Assembly: GCF_006385685.1 (NCBI RefSeq)
Contig: NZ_VFRP01000010.1
Location: 1 to 64,000 of the forward strand
Reading direction: 5' to 3'
From: Amaricoccus solimangrovi
GTDB lineage: Bacteria; Pseudomonadota; Alphaproteobacteria; Rhodobacterales; Rhodobacteraceae
DNA: 64,000 bases
A program made the translations under genes and the position numbers. Below the pieces are notes generated by a model that saw nothing but the letters and a program-made list of their open reading frames with translations, did no database searches and was not told the origin of the DNA. Below, in pieces: positions 57,488-64,000 of this stretch (within the stretch, counting starts at the first letter, position 1; each line of letters opens with the position of its first letter).

Positions 57488-58585
57488 ATGGGGTTCAAGA
57501 CTGGAATCGTGGGACTGCCCAATGTCGGCAAGTCCACGCTCTTCAACGCGCTGACGCGGACCGCCGCGGCCCAGGCGGCGAATTTCCCCTTCTGCACGAT
57601 CGAACCCAACGTGGGCGAGGTGAGCGTGCCCGACGACCGGCTCGACCGGCTCGCGGCGATCGCGAAGTCGAAGCAGATCATCCCGACGCGGATGACCTTC
57701 GTCGACATCGCGGGCCTCGTGCGCGGCGCCTCGAAGGGGGAGGGGCTCGGCAACCAGTTCCTCGCCAACATCCGCGAATGCGACGCGATCGCCCATGTGC
57801 TGCGTTGCTTCGAAGGCGGCGACGTCACCCATGTCGAGGGCCGGGTCGATCCGGTCGCCGATGCCGAGACGGTCGAGACCGAGCTGATGCTGGCCGATCT
57901 CGAGAGCGTCGAGAAGCGCCTCGCGGGGCTCCAGCGCAAGCTGAAGGGTGGCGACAAGGAAGCCGCCGACCAGGCGCGGCTTCTCGAAGCGGCGAAGGCC
58001 GTGCTCGAGGATGGCCGCCCCGCGCGCATGGTCGAGGTGGCGGAGGACGACGCGCGGACCTGGCGGCTCCTGCAGCTCCTGACCGCGAAGCCGGTGCTCT
58101 ACGTCTGCAACGTCGACGAGGAGCACGCGGCGGAGGGGAACGAACATTCCGCCGCGGTCGCGCGGATGGCGGCGGAGCAGGGCGCGGCCTCGGTCGTGAT
58201 CTCGGCCGCGATCGAGGAGGAGATCGCCCAGCTCGACGATGCCGAGCGCGCCGATTTTCTCGAGTCGCTCGGCCTCCACGAGGCGGGCCTCGACCGGCTG
58301 ATCAAGGCGGGCTACGCGCTCCTCGGCCTCAGGACCTATTTCACCGTCGGCCCGAAGGAGGCCCGCGCCTGGACGATTCCGGACGGTGCCAGCGCGCCAC
58401 AGGCGGCGGGGGTCATCCACGGCGATTTCGAGCGCGGCTTCATCCGGGCCGAGACCATCGCCTTCGACGACTACGTGGCACTCGGCGGCGAGCAGGGGGC
58501 GAAGGAGGCGGGCAAGATGCGCGCCGAGGGGAAGGCCTACCGGGTCGCCGACGGCGACGTGCTGCATTTCCTCTTCAACGCCTGA
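57488..58585 (+). CDS. ychF: Redox-responsive ATPase YchF (OLA1 family)
   Basis: 365 aa. G1 [16 protein letters not shown]3 [20 protein letters not shown]. The G4 motif reads NVDE instead of NKxD, the known reason this Obg-group protein prefers ATP. C-terminal TGS domain ([29 protein letters not shown]). Binds ribosomes and affects stress response. ATG at 57488 follows AAGAGGAGACGAG. Confidence 0.96.
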   Translation: MGFKTGIVGLPNVGKSTLFNALTRTAAAQAANFPFCTIEPNVGEVSVPDDRLDRLAAIAKSKQIIPTRMTFVDIAGLVRGASKGEGLGNQFLANIRECDAIAHVLRCFEGGDVTHVEGRVDPVADAETVETELMLADLESVEKRLAGLQRKLKGGDKEAADQARLLEAAKAVLEDGRPARMVEVAEDDARTWRLLQLLTAKPVLYVCNVDEEHAAEGNEHSAAVARMAAEQGAASVVISAAIEEEIAQLDDAERADFLESLGLHEAGLDRLIKAGYALLGLRTYFTVGPKEARAWTIPDGASAPQAAGVIHGDFERGFIRAETIAFDDYVALGGEQGAKEAGKMRAEGKAYRVADGDVLHFLFNA

Positions 58586-58587
58586 GC

Positions 58588-59097
58588 ATGACGGGCAGCC
58601 TGACGTTCGTCCTCGGCGGCGCCCGCTCGGGCAAGAGCCGCCACGGCGAGGCGCTGATCGCCGAACACCCCGCGCCCTGGCACTACATCGCCACCGCCGA
58701 GGCGCTCGACGCCGAGATGGGCGCGCGCATCGCCGCGCACCGCGCCCGCCGGGATGCGCGCTGGATCACCGCCGAGGCGCCGCGCGACGTCGCGGGCGCG
58801 CTCGGCGCGATCCCGGACGGCGCGCCGGTCCTCGTCGACTGCCTGACGCTCTGGCTCTCGAACCTGCTGCTCGCGGAGGCCGATCTCGAAGCCGAGACCG
58901 GGCGCCTCGTGGAAATCCTCGCGGCGCCGCGCGGACCCTGGGTCGCGATCGCGAACGAGGTGGGGCTAGGCATCGTGCCGGAAAACGCGCTGGCGCGCCG
59001 CTTCCGCGACGCGGCCGGCGTCCTGAACCAGCGGCTGGCGGCGCGCGCCGACCGGGTCATCCTGACCGTCGCGGGCATCCCGATCCGGGCGCGATAG
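58588..59097 (+). CDS. cobU: Adenosylcobinamide kinase / guanylyltransferase
   Basis: 169 aa. P-loop LGGARSGKSRHGEAL; the guanylyl-accepting His is probably in RIAAHRARRDARW. VLVDCLTLWLSNLL and ANEVGLGIVPENALARRFRDAAGVLNQRLA are family motifs. Works in cobalamin nucleotide-loop assembly. 2 nt after ychF; no other cob genes in the window and no cobalamin riboswitch recognised. Confidence 0.94.
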   Translation: MTGSLTFVLGGARSGKSRHGEALIAEHPAPWHYIATAEALDAEMGARIAAHRARRDARWITAEAPRDVAGALGAIPDGAPVLVDCLTLWLSNLLLAEADLEAETGRLVEILAAPRGPWVAIANEVGLGIVPENALARRFRDAAGVLNQRLAARADRVILTVAGIPIRAR

Positions 59098-59422
59098 AGA
59101 AAGGCCCTCCGGGCGGTGGCGCCGCGTCCGGCGCTCCGCGCGTGGCAAGGCCGCGCCCGCGGCGCGCTTCGGGATCTTCGCCCGTGGCCGGGGCGCTTCG
59201 CTCCGAGGCACGACGCCGAACCCGCCGGCTGTTCGCCGTGCCGGGTGCTCGGCCAGGGCTCGCTTCTTCCTCATGTTTCATATGGGCATGAAATCTATCG
59301 GGCAGTCCGCGCCGGAGCCGTCAGGCTCCGGAACGAGGGGCCCCGCCAACAGGCGGGGAGAAACCGGACTCGCGGCCAAAGGGCCGCTCCGCCCGATCAG
59401 GGCCGAAGGCCCGGATCGCCCG
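59098..59422. other. Structured gap between convergent cobU and histidine kinase genes
   Basis: 325 bp without a supported gene. Four hairpins sit in a row: CCGGAGCC-GTCA-GGCTCCGG (59312-59331), CCCCGCC-AACA-GGCGGGG (59341-59358), GCGGCC-AAAG-GGCCGC (59372-59387) and CGATC-A-GGGCC-GAA-GGCCC-G-GATCG (59394-59418). The last ends just before the kinase stop and may terminate it. Three of four have A-rich 4-nt loops or similar. No T-runs. A structured RNA or repeat unit is possible. Confidence 0.5.
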
Positions 59423-60802
59423 TCACGACGCGTCGGGCAGGTAGAGCCGGAAGACCGTCCCCTCCGGTCCCGTCGAGGCGAGGCCGAGCGATCCGCCATG
59501 ACCCTTGGCGATCTCGGAGGCGATCACCAGCCCGAGCCCCGAGCCGCCCTGGCGGGCGCCGCCCCGGAAGGGCTGGAACAGGTTCTCGCGTGCCTTGGGC
59601 GGCAGGCCGGGACCGGTATCGGCGACGGTGATCACGGTGCCCGCGCCTTCGCGGCTGGCCGCGATCACGACCTCGCCGGTCTTGCCCGCCCCGTCGATCG
59701 CCTGGGCGGCGTTGCGCACGAGGTTGGTCAGCACCCGGAACAGCTGGTCGGCATCGGCGCGCGCGCTCACCTCCGGCGCGACGCTGGCCCGGATCGAGAC
59801 CTTCTCGCCGGCTAGGAGGCATTCGTTGTGCACCACCTCCTCGATCAGCGGCGCGAGGCGCAGGGTCTCGAGCGTGGGCGGCGGCTCCTCGGCGCGGCCG
59901 AAGGCGAGCGTGCGTTCGCAGAGCGCGATGGCGCGGGAGAGGGAGTTGACCAGCTTCGGCGCGCTGCGCTTCACCGCCGGGTCGGAACTCATCTCGATCC
60001 GGTCGGCGAGGAGCTGGGCTGTGGTGAGCAGGTTGCGCAGGTCGTGGCTGATCTTCGCCACGGCGCCGCCCAGCTGGGCCAGCCGATCCTTCTGGCGCAG
60101 GAGCGCGGTCAGCTGGATCTGGAGGTCGCGCAGCGCGGCCTCGGCCTCGCGCAGTTCGGCCGCGCCGCTCCGGGGCTCGATGACCCGGCCCGCGTCCTCG
60201 GGATTGGCGCGGTAATGCGACATGTTCGCCACCACCCGCCGGACCGGGCGCACGATGAACCAGCGCACCGCGAGATACATGAGCAGCGCGACGCCGATCG
60301 AGATCGCGAGCGAGGTGTAAAGTATCCGGAGCGCGTAGTTCACCATCGCCGCGCGGAGCGGTCCCTCGTACATCGTGATCTCGATCACGTTCTCCGACTG
60401 CCGGGCCTGGCCGATCACCATGATCACCCGGTTGCCGGGCACGAGGAAGACGCGCATCGCCGCCCGCGCGAGCTGGAGATCCGAGGCGGCCGTCAGGTCG
60501 TAGGTCTGCGAGACCCGGGGCGGGTTCTCCACCCGCAGCGCCATCTCGCGCACCTGCGGCCGGCGAAGCGCGATGGTGAGCACCTGGGCGTTGTCGAGAA
60601 GCTGCTTCTCGAGATCGGGCGCGGGCACGTCCCCGGGCGTCGCCAGCACGGCGAGCGCCGCCTGCTGCGAGAGCTCGAGCTGGTTCTGCAGGTAGTTCTG
60701 GCGGAACCGGGACACCGCGGGCACGAAGAACAGCGCCTCGACGATGACAAGGAAGATCGCGGCGAGCCCGAGAAAGCGACGCGACAGCGTGTTGAAGAAC
60801 AT
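59423..60802 (-). CDS. Orphan membrane sensor histidine kinase
   Basis: 459 aa. TM1 about 10-30, periplasmic domain about 31-155, TM2 about 160-182, HAMP, then HisKA with phospho-acceptor His253 ([11 protein letters not shown]). The ATPase domain has N ([10 protein letters not shown]), G1 (DTGPGLPP), F (FQPF) and G2 (GGSGLGLVI) boxes. No response regulator is adjacent. The ligand is unknown. Confidence 0.9.
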   Translation of the reverse strand: MFFNTLSRRFLGLAAIFLVIVEALFFVPAVSRFRQNYLQNQLELSQQAALAVLATPGDVPAPDLEKQLLDNAQVLTIALRRPQVREMALRVENPPRVSQTYDLTAASDLQLARAAMRVFLVPGNRVIMVIGQARQSENVIEITMYEGPLRAAMVNYALRILYTSLAISIGVALLMYLAVRWFIVRPVRRVVANMSHYRANPEDAGRVIEPRSGAAELREAEAALRDLQIQLTALLRQKDRLAQLGGAVAKISHDLRNLLTTAQLLADRIEMSSDPAVKRSAPKLVNSLSRAIALCERTLAFGRAEEPPPTLETLRLAPLIEEVVHNECLLAGEKVSIRASVAPEVSARADADQLFRVLTNLVRNAAQAIDGAGKTGEVVIAASREGAGTVITVADTGPGLPPKARENLFQPFRGGARQGGSGLGLVIASEIAKGHGGSLGLASTGPEGTVFRLYLPDAS

Positions 60803-61132
60803 ATGGCTTTCCGCGCAGGTCCCTTCCGTCCCGAGCGCCCCCTTCCGCCCCGGCCTCTGACTCGCGCGAAATCTAGGGCTTCCGGCTCAGGGGAACAAGG
60901 GACCCCGGCGCGGGTGATTCGGCGCCGGGCGGGCGCCGCGCCGGGCGGGCACGGATTTTTCCGTCCGTCCGCCCCCTTCCGGGGCATTATCCGGGCGCGG
61001 AACGAATTGACTTCCCCCCGCCCGGTCCCTATAGGCAGGGCTTCGAATTTTCGGGGTTCCACGCGCCGGGCTCGTCCGGGGTGGGGAGCCTTTGGCCGGG
61101 TGAACCTCCGGCGCAGTCTGGAGATGGCGAAG
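60803..61132 (+). promoter_or_regulatory. rpmH promoter region
   Basis: 330 bp between the leftward kinase and rpmH. TTGACT at 61007-61012 and TATAGG at 61030-61035 with a 17-nt spacer form a strong sigma70 promoter about 95 nt before rpmH. The AT-rich, kinase-proximal part probably holds the kinase promoter, not identified. No other gene seen. Confidence 0.7.
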
Positions 61133-61270
61133 ATGAGCAAGCGTACCTATCAGCCGAGCAACCTGGTGCGGAAGCGCCGCCACGGGTTCCGCGCCCGCAT
61201 GGCGACCAAGAACGGCCGGATCATCCTGAACCGCCGCCGGGCGCAGGGCCGCAAGCGCCTGTCCGCCTGA
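61133..61270 (+). CDS. rpmH: 50S ribosomal protein L34
   Basis: 45 aa. [44 protein letters not shown] is almost the whole protein and is diagnostic. ATG at 61133 is chosen because it is one codon before the family MKRTYQP start and GGAG lies 10 nt upstream. An ATG three codons earlier is possible. Confidence 0.96.
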   Translation: MSKRTYQPSNLVRKRRHGFRARMATKNGRIILNRRRAQGRKRLSA

Positions 61271-61293
61271 GCGGACGGGGCGCGCGCGAACCG

Positions 61294-61728
61294 ATGACGG
61301 CGCCCGTCGCGACGACGCAGGCGCCCGACGGCGAGGCATCCGCCGCGCCGGCCCCGGGGCCGGGCGCGGCCTTCGCCGTTCTGCGCCAGCGGTCCGAATT
61401 CGTCGCCGCGTCGAAGGCCCGGCGCACCTCGCGCGCGGGGCTGAACCTGCAGGCGCGCCGCCGCGGCGCCGGGGAACCGGCCGAGGGGGTGCGCGTCGGT
61501 TTCACCTGTTCGAAGAAGGTCGGCAACGCCGTCGCCCGCAACCGGGCGAAGCGGCGGCTGCGCGCCGCCGCCGCCGCGGTGCTGCCCGAGGCCGGGCGGC
61601 CGGGCTGGGACTATGTGCTGATCGGCCGGCCGGAGGCGACCGCCGCCCGTCCCTGGCCGGACCTGCTCGACGATCTCAGGGACGGTCTGGCGCAGCTTCA
61701 CCAGGGCAGGGGAGCCCCCCCGCGATGA
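61294..61728 (+). CDS. rnpA: Ribonuclease P protein component
   Basis: 144 aa. The RNR motif is [26 protein letters not shown] and the C-terminal [18 protein letters not shown] fit. It has an N-terminal Ala/Pro-rich extension of about 25 residues ([20 protein letters not shown]) before the core. It helps mature tRNA 5' ends. Overlaps yidD by 4 nt. Confidence 0.94.
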   Translation: MTAPVATTQAPDGEASAAPAPGPGAAFAVLRQRSEFVAASKARRTSRAGLNLQARRRGAGEPAEGVRVGFTCSKKVGNAVARNRAKRRLRAAAAAVLPEAGRPGWDYVLIGRPEATAARPWPDLLDDLRDGLAQLHQGRGAPPR

Positions 61729-61982
61729 CCGCGCGCCGCGCCGCGCGGGCGCTCCCGGCGATGGGGCCGCTGGCCTTCCTCCTCGCGCTGCCGGTCCGGG
61801 CCTATCGTCTCGTCCTTTCTCCCTGGGTCGGGATGCACTGCCGCTTTCACCCGACCTGCTCGGCCTACGCGCTGGAGGCGCTGGCCCGGCATGGCGCCTT
61901 CCGGGGCGCCTGGCTCGCGGCGCGCCGGATCGCGCGCTGCCACCCCTGGGGCGGGTCCGGGATCGACGAGGTGCCGAGGTAG
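61725..61982 (+). CDS. yidD: Membrane protein insertion efficiency factor YidD
   Basis: 85 aa. [39 protein letters not shown] is the YidD signature with its invariant Cys, and [13 protein letters not shown] its end. Supports YidC-mediated insertion. ATGA overlap with rnpA. The usual next gene, yidC, is absent; ttcA follows 2 nt later. Confidence 0.93.
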   Translation: MTARRAARALPAMGPLAFLLALPVRAYRLVLSPWVGMHCRFHPTCSAYALEALARHGAFRGAWLAARRIARCHPWGGSGIDEVPR

Positions 61983-61984
61983 CG

Positions 61985-62797
61985 ATGTTCGACGAGACCG
62001 AAATCCATCCGCTGTTTCACGGCGCTCCGGACACGACCGAGTTCCGGAAGCTCCGCAAGCGGATCGTGCGCCAGACGCGCGAGGCGATCGAGACCTATGG
62101 CATGATCCGCCGCGGCGACCGCTGGCTGGTCTGCCTCTCCGGCGGCAAGGACAGCTACACGCTGCTCGCCGCGCTCGTGGAACTGAAGTGGCGCGGCCTG
62201 CTGCCGGTCGATCTGCTCGCCTGCAATCTCGACCAGGGCCAGCCGGGCTTTCCGGCGACGGTGCTGCCCGAGTTCCTGACCCGGATGGGCGTGCCGCACC
62301 GGATCGAGTACCAGGACACCTATTCGATCGTGATCGACAAGGTGCCGGCGAAAAAGACCTATTGCGCGCTTTGCTCGCGGCTCCGGCGCGGCAATCTCTA
62401 CCGGATCGCGCGCGAGGAGGGCTGCGCCGCCGTCGTGCTCGGCCACCACCGCGACGACGTGATCGAGACCTTCCTGCTGAACCTCTTCCACGGCGGCAAG
62501 CTCGCGGCGATGCCGCCGAAACTCCTGAACGACGAGGGCGATCTCTACGTGCACCGCCCGCTCGCCCTCGTCGCCGAGGCCGATTGCGAGAAGTTCGCGC
62601 GGTCGATGAACTACCCGATCATCCCCTGCGACCTCTGCGGCAGCCAGGACGGGCTGCAGCGCCAGCGGATCAAGCGCATGGTCGACGAATGGGAGGCGCG
62701 GAGCCCCGGCCGCCGCCAGATCCTGTTCCGCGCGCTGACCCAGGTGAACGCGAGCCACCTGCTCGACCCGGCCCTCTTCGACTTCAAGGGCCTCTGA
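61985..62797 (+). CDS. ttcA: tRNA 2-thiocytidine synthetase
   Basis: 270 aa. Thiolates cytidine 32 of tRNAs. PP-loop [12 protein letters not shown]; the two Cys pairs that hold the 4Fe-4S cluster are YCALC (Cys near 122, 125), and Cys in IIPCDLCGS may add ligands. [14 protein letters not shown] is the family motif. Starts 2 nt after yidD, giving rpmH-rnpA-yidD-ttcA. Confidence 0.94.
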   Translation: MFDETEIHPLFHGAPDTTEFRKLRKRIVRQTREAIETYGMIRRGDRWLVCLSGGKDSYTLLAALVELKWRGLLPVDLLACNLDQGQPGFPATVLPEFLTRMGVPHRIEYQDTYSIVIDKVPAKKTYCALCSRLRRGNLYRIAREEGCAAVVLGHHRDDVIETFLLNLFHGGKLAAMPPKLLNDEGDLYVHRPLALVAEADCEKFARSMNYPIIPCDLCGSQDGLQRQRIKRMVDEWEARSPGRRQILFRALTQVNASHLLDPALFDFKGL

Positions 62798-62900
62798 GCG
62801 CGGGCGCTCCGGCTGCGGCGCGGCGTTCACCTTCAATGCGGCGCATTCCGCCCCCGGCGGATTAACGCTTGTTCACCCCCCGCGGGCCTAGCGTGCCGGC

Positions 62901-64000
62901 ATGGAGAACGAGCCTGACATTCCCGTCCCACCCGATCCGCGCGCGCTCTTCCGCCGCGTGCTCGGGGCCACGGTCGGCGCGCTGGGCGTCATCGCGCTTA
63001 CCCTCGCCATCGGGGCGCGCGCGCCGCTCGCCGGGCAGGCGGGCGCCAGGCGCGCGCTCGAGGCCGCGCGCGCGGAGACCGAGACGGCGCATGCGCTGCT
63101 CGGCGAGATCGCCACGCCAGTTCCCTTCGGTCATCGCGGGGGGCTCGACGCGCGGGTAGCGGCGCTCCGCGCGGCGGGGCTGCTCTCGGAAACGGCGGCC
63201 GGCGGCTTCTTCGCGATGTCGCACGATCTCACCGACCGGCCCGAGGCGCGGGCGCGGCTCGGCGCGCTCCTGACGACCGCGGTGCTGCCCGAGACCGACA
63301 GGCGGGCGCGGGAGGCCCTGGCCGGTCTCGCGGCGGCGGAGGCGCGCTGGGCGCGGCTTCTGCTCCTGCTCGCCGGCGGCGGCGCGCTGGCGGCGGGGGG
63401 GCTCCTGCTCTTCGTCGCGCTGCCCGCGGGAAGGCGGATCCGGGCCTGGGCGGCGCGGGCGGGCGAGGCCGAGCGCGAGAACCGGTTCCGCCTGCTTCAC
63501 GATCCGGTGACGGGGATGCCGAACGGCACCTTCCTGCGCGCGCATCTCGGCCGGCTCGTCGCGGGCGCGGACCGCGAGGCGACGCAGACGGCGGTGCTCC
63601 GGCTCGACATCGACAGGTTCGGGATGCTGCGCGACACGCTCGGCCCGCGCACCAGCGACGAGATCCTGCGCATGGTCGCGCGGCGGCTGCGCAACACGCT
63701 GCGCGCGGGGGATTTCGCCGCGCACATGGGCCATGACGATTTCGTCCTCGTCGCGAGCGGCCTCGCCGACGCCGGCGCGGCCGCCGCGATCGCCGCGCGG
63801 ACCCAGGCGGCGCTGTCGAAGCCCTTCGCGATCCGGGGCGGCACACAGCGGATCGCGACCAGCATCGGCGTCACCCTCGTCTCCGACGACGCGCCAGACA
63901 CCGAACGGGTGCTCGCCAACGCCGAGATCGCCCTCGCCGCCGCCGAGGCCGCGAACGGCGCCTGCGTGGTACGCTATTTCCGCGACGAGCTGCGCGTCGA
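62901..64000 (+). CDS. Membrane protein with degenerate GGDEF domain (partial, 3' end missing)
   Basis: Open to the right edge, at least 366 codons. ATG 62901. TM1 about 21-40, periplasmic coiled region, TM2 about 152-174. Then a GGDEF domain begins at RFRLLHDPVTGMPNGTFL. The signature loop is GHDDF (residues 277-281, 63729-63743) where GG[DE]EF is needed, so cyclic-di-GMP synthesis is unlikely. Such domains are often followed by an active EAL phosphodiesterase, which would lie beyond the window. Confidence 0.82.
   Translation, partial: MENEPDIPVPPDPRALFRRVLGATVGALGVIALTLAIGARAPLAGQAGARRALEAARAETETAHALLGEIATPVPFGHRGGLDARVAALRAAGLLSETAAGGFFAMSHDLTDRPEARARLGALLTTAVLPETDRRAREALAGLAAAEARWARLLLLLAGGGALAAGGLLLFVALPAGRRIRAWAARAGEAERENRFRLLHDPVTGMPNGTFLRAHLGRLVAGADREATQTAVLRLDIDRFGMLRDTLGPRTSDEILRMVARRLRNTLRAGDFAAHMGHDDFVLVASGLADAGAAAAIAARTQAALSKPFAIRGGTQRIATSIGVTLVSDDAPDTERVLANAEIALAAAEAANGACVVRYFRDELRV

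Noticed and set aside
57199-59097. A 632-codon rightward frame that ends in real CobU sequence
   Set aside because: Only the last 169 codons are CobU. The earlier part is out of frame with ychF and antisense to trpA. It is not a fusion protein.
59057-59281. Possible 74-codon leftward gene in the cobU-kinase gap
   Set aside because: No ribosome site or motif; composition is Arg/Ala/Gly-rich and it overlaps the cobU end. Kept as possible repeat DNA, not as a gene.
58588-59422. Cobalamin riboswitch near cobU
   Set aside because: cobU follows ychF by 2 nt, leaving no leader, and the hairpins after cobU do not contain a recognisable B12 box.

Overview
The window is 64 kb of very GC-rich chromosome from an alphaproteobacterium, most like a Rhodobacterales (Rhodobacteraceae) lineage. 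The evidence is the gene content and order: an Aap/Bzt-type amino-acid ABC operon, an ATP12-type F1-ATPase assembly protein after an RluC and a HAD gene, choXWV divergent from betI-betB-betA, a uvrC-pgsA-moaD-moaE string, and BLUF proteins. The genus cannot be told from what is visible. There are no rRNA or tRNA genes, CRISPR arrays, transposases or phage genes. The region reads as stable core chromosome carrying a few local insertions.

Region 1 (1-18650): the tail of tuf, then the S10, spc and alpha ribosomal clusters in the classical order (rpsJ to rplP, rpmC to rpmD, rplO-secY-adk, rpsM-rpsK-rpoA-rplQ). The cluster is interrupted twice. A POT-family peptide transporter sits between rplP and rpmC, right after a terminator-like hairpin. 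An opposite-strand pair (Tat-exported beta carbonic anhydrase and a methyltransferase) sits between rpmD and rplO, again after a terminator-like hairpin. Further hairpins and promoter-like sequences lie in the rplW-rplB, adk-rpsM, rpsK-rpoA and rpoA-rplQ gaps. Transcription is therefore probably split into several units.

Region 2 (18651-24370): a GNAT acetyltransferase, rarA, two adjacent small BLUF-fold proteins, then rluC-HAD phosphatase-ATP12. The BLUF pair is the most unusual feature. The first keeps the photochemical Tyr but has lost the Gln; the second keeps the Gln but has Phe for the Tyr.

Region 3 (24371-35600): aapJQMP (bztABCD-type) amino-acid uptake, a leftward argB-FeS protein-histidine phosphatase operon, a rightward pair of paralogous secreted SPOR-like proteins, and the leftward uvrC-pgsA-moaD-moaE group.

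Region 4 (35601-44051): mainly leftward genes (SDR/pteridine reductase-like, S49 peptidase with a coupled zinc-ribbon membrane protein, metallophosphoesterase, lipid kinase), a rightward class III CoA-transferase, and a leftward quinone/electrophile-detoxification-like operon (VOC dioxygenase, serine hydrolase, small GNAT, pirin) with a palindromic putative operator.

Region 5 (44052-51962): choline uptake (choX-choW-choV, leftward) divergent from betI-betB-GST-betA (rightward), with a 24-bp BetI-type palindrome between them. Together they import choline and oxidise it to glycine betaine.

Region 6 (51963-64000): a channel-like membrane protein, a LysR regulator divergent from mmsA, gntP-gntK, trpA, ychF-cobU, an unusual run of hairpins, an orphan sensor kinase, rpmH-rnpA-yidD-ttcA, and the start of a membrane-bound degenerate-GGDEF protein that runs off the right edge.
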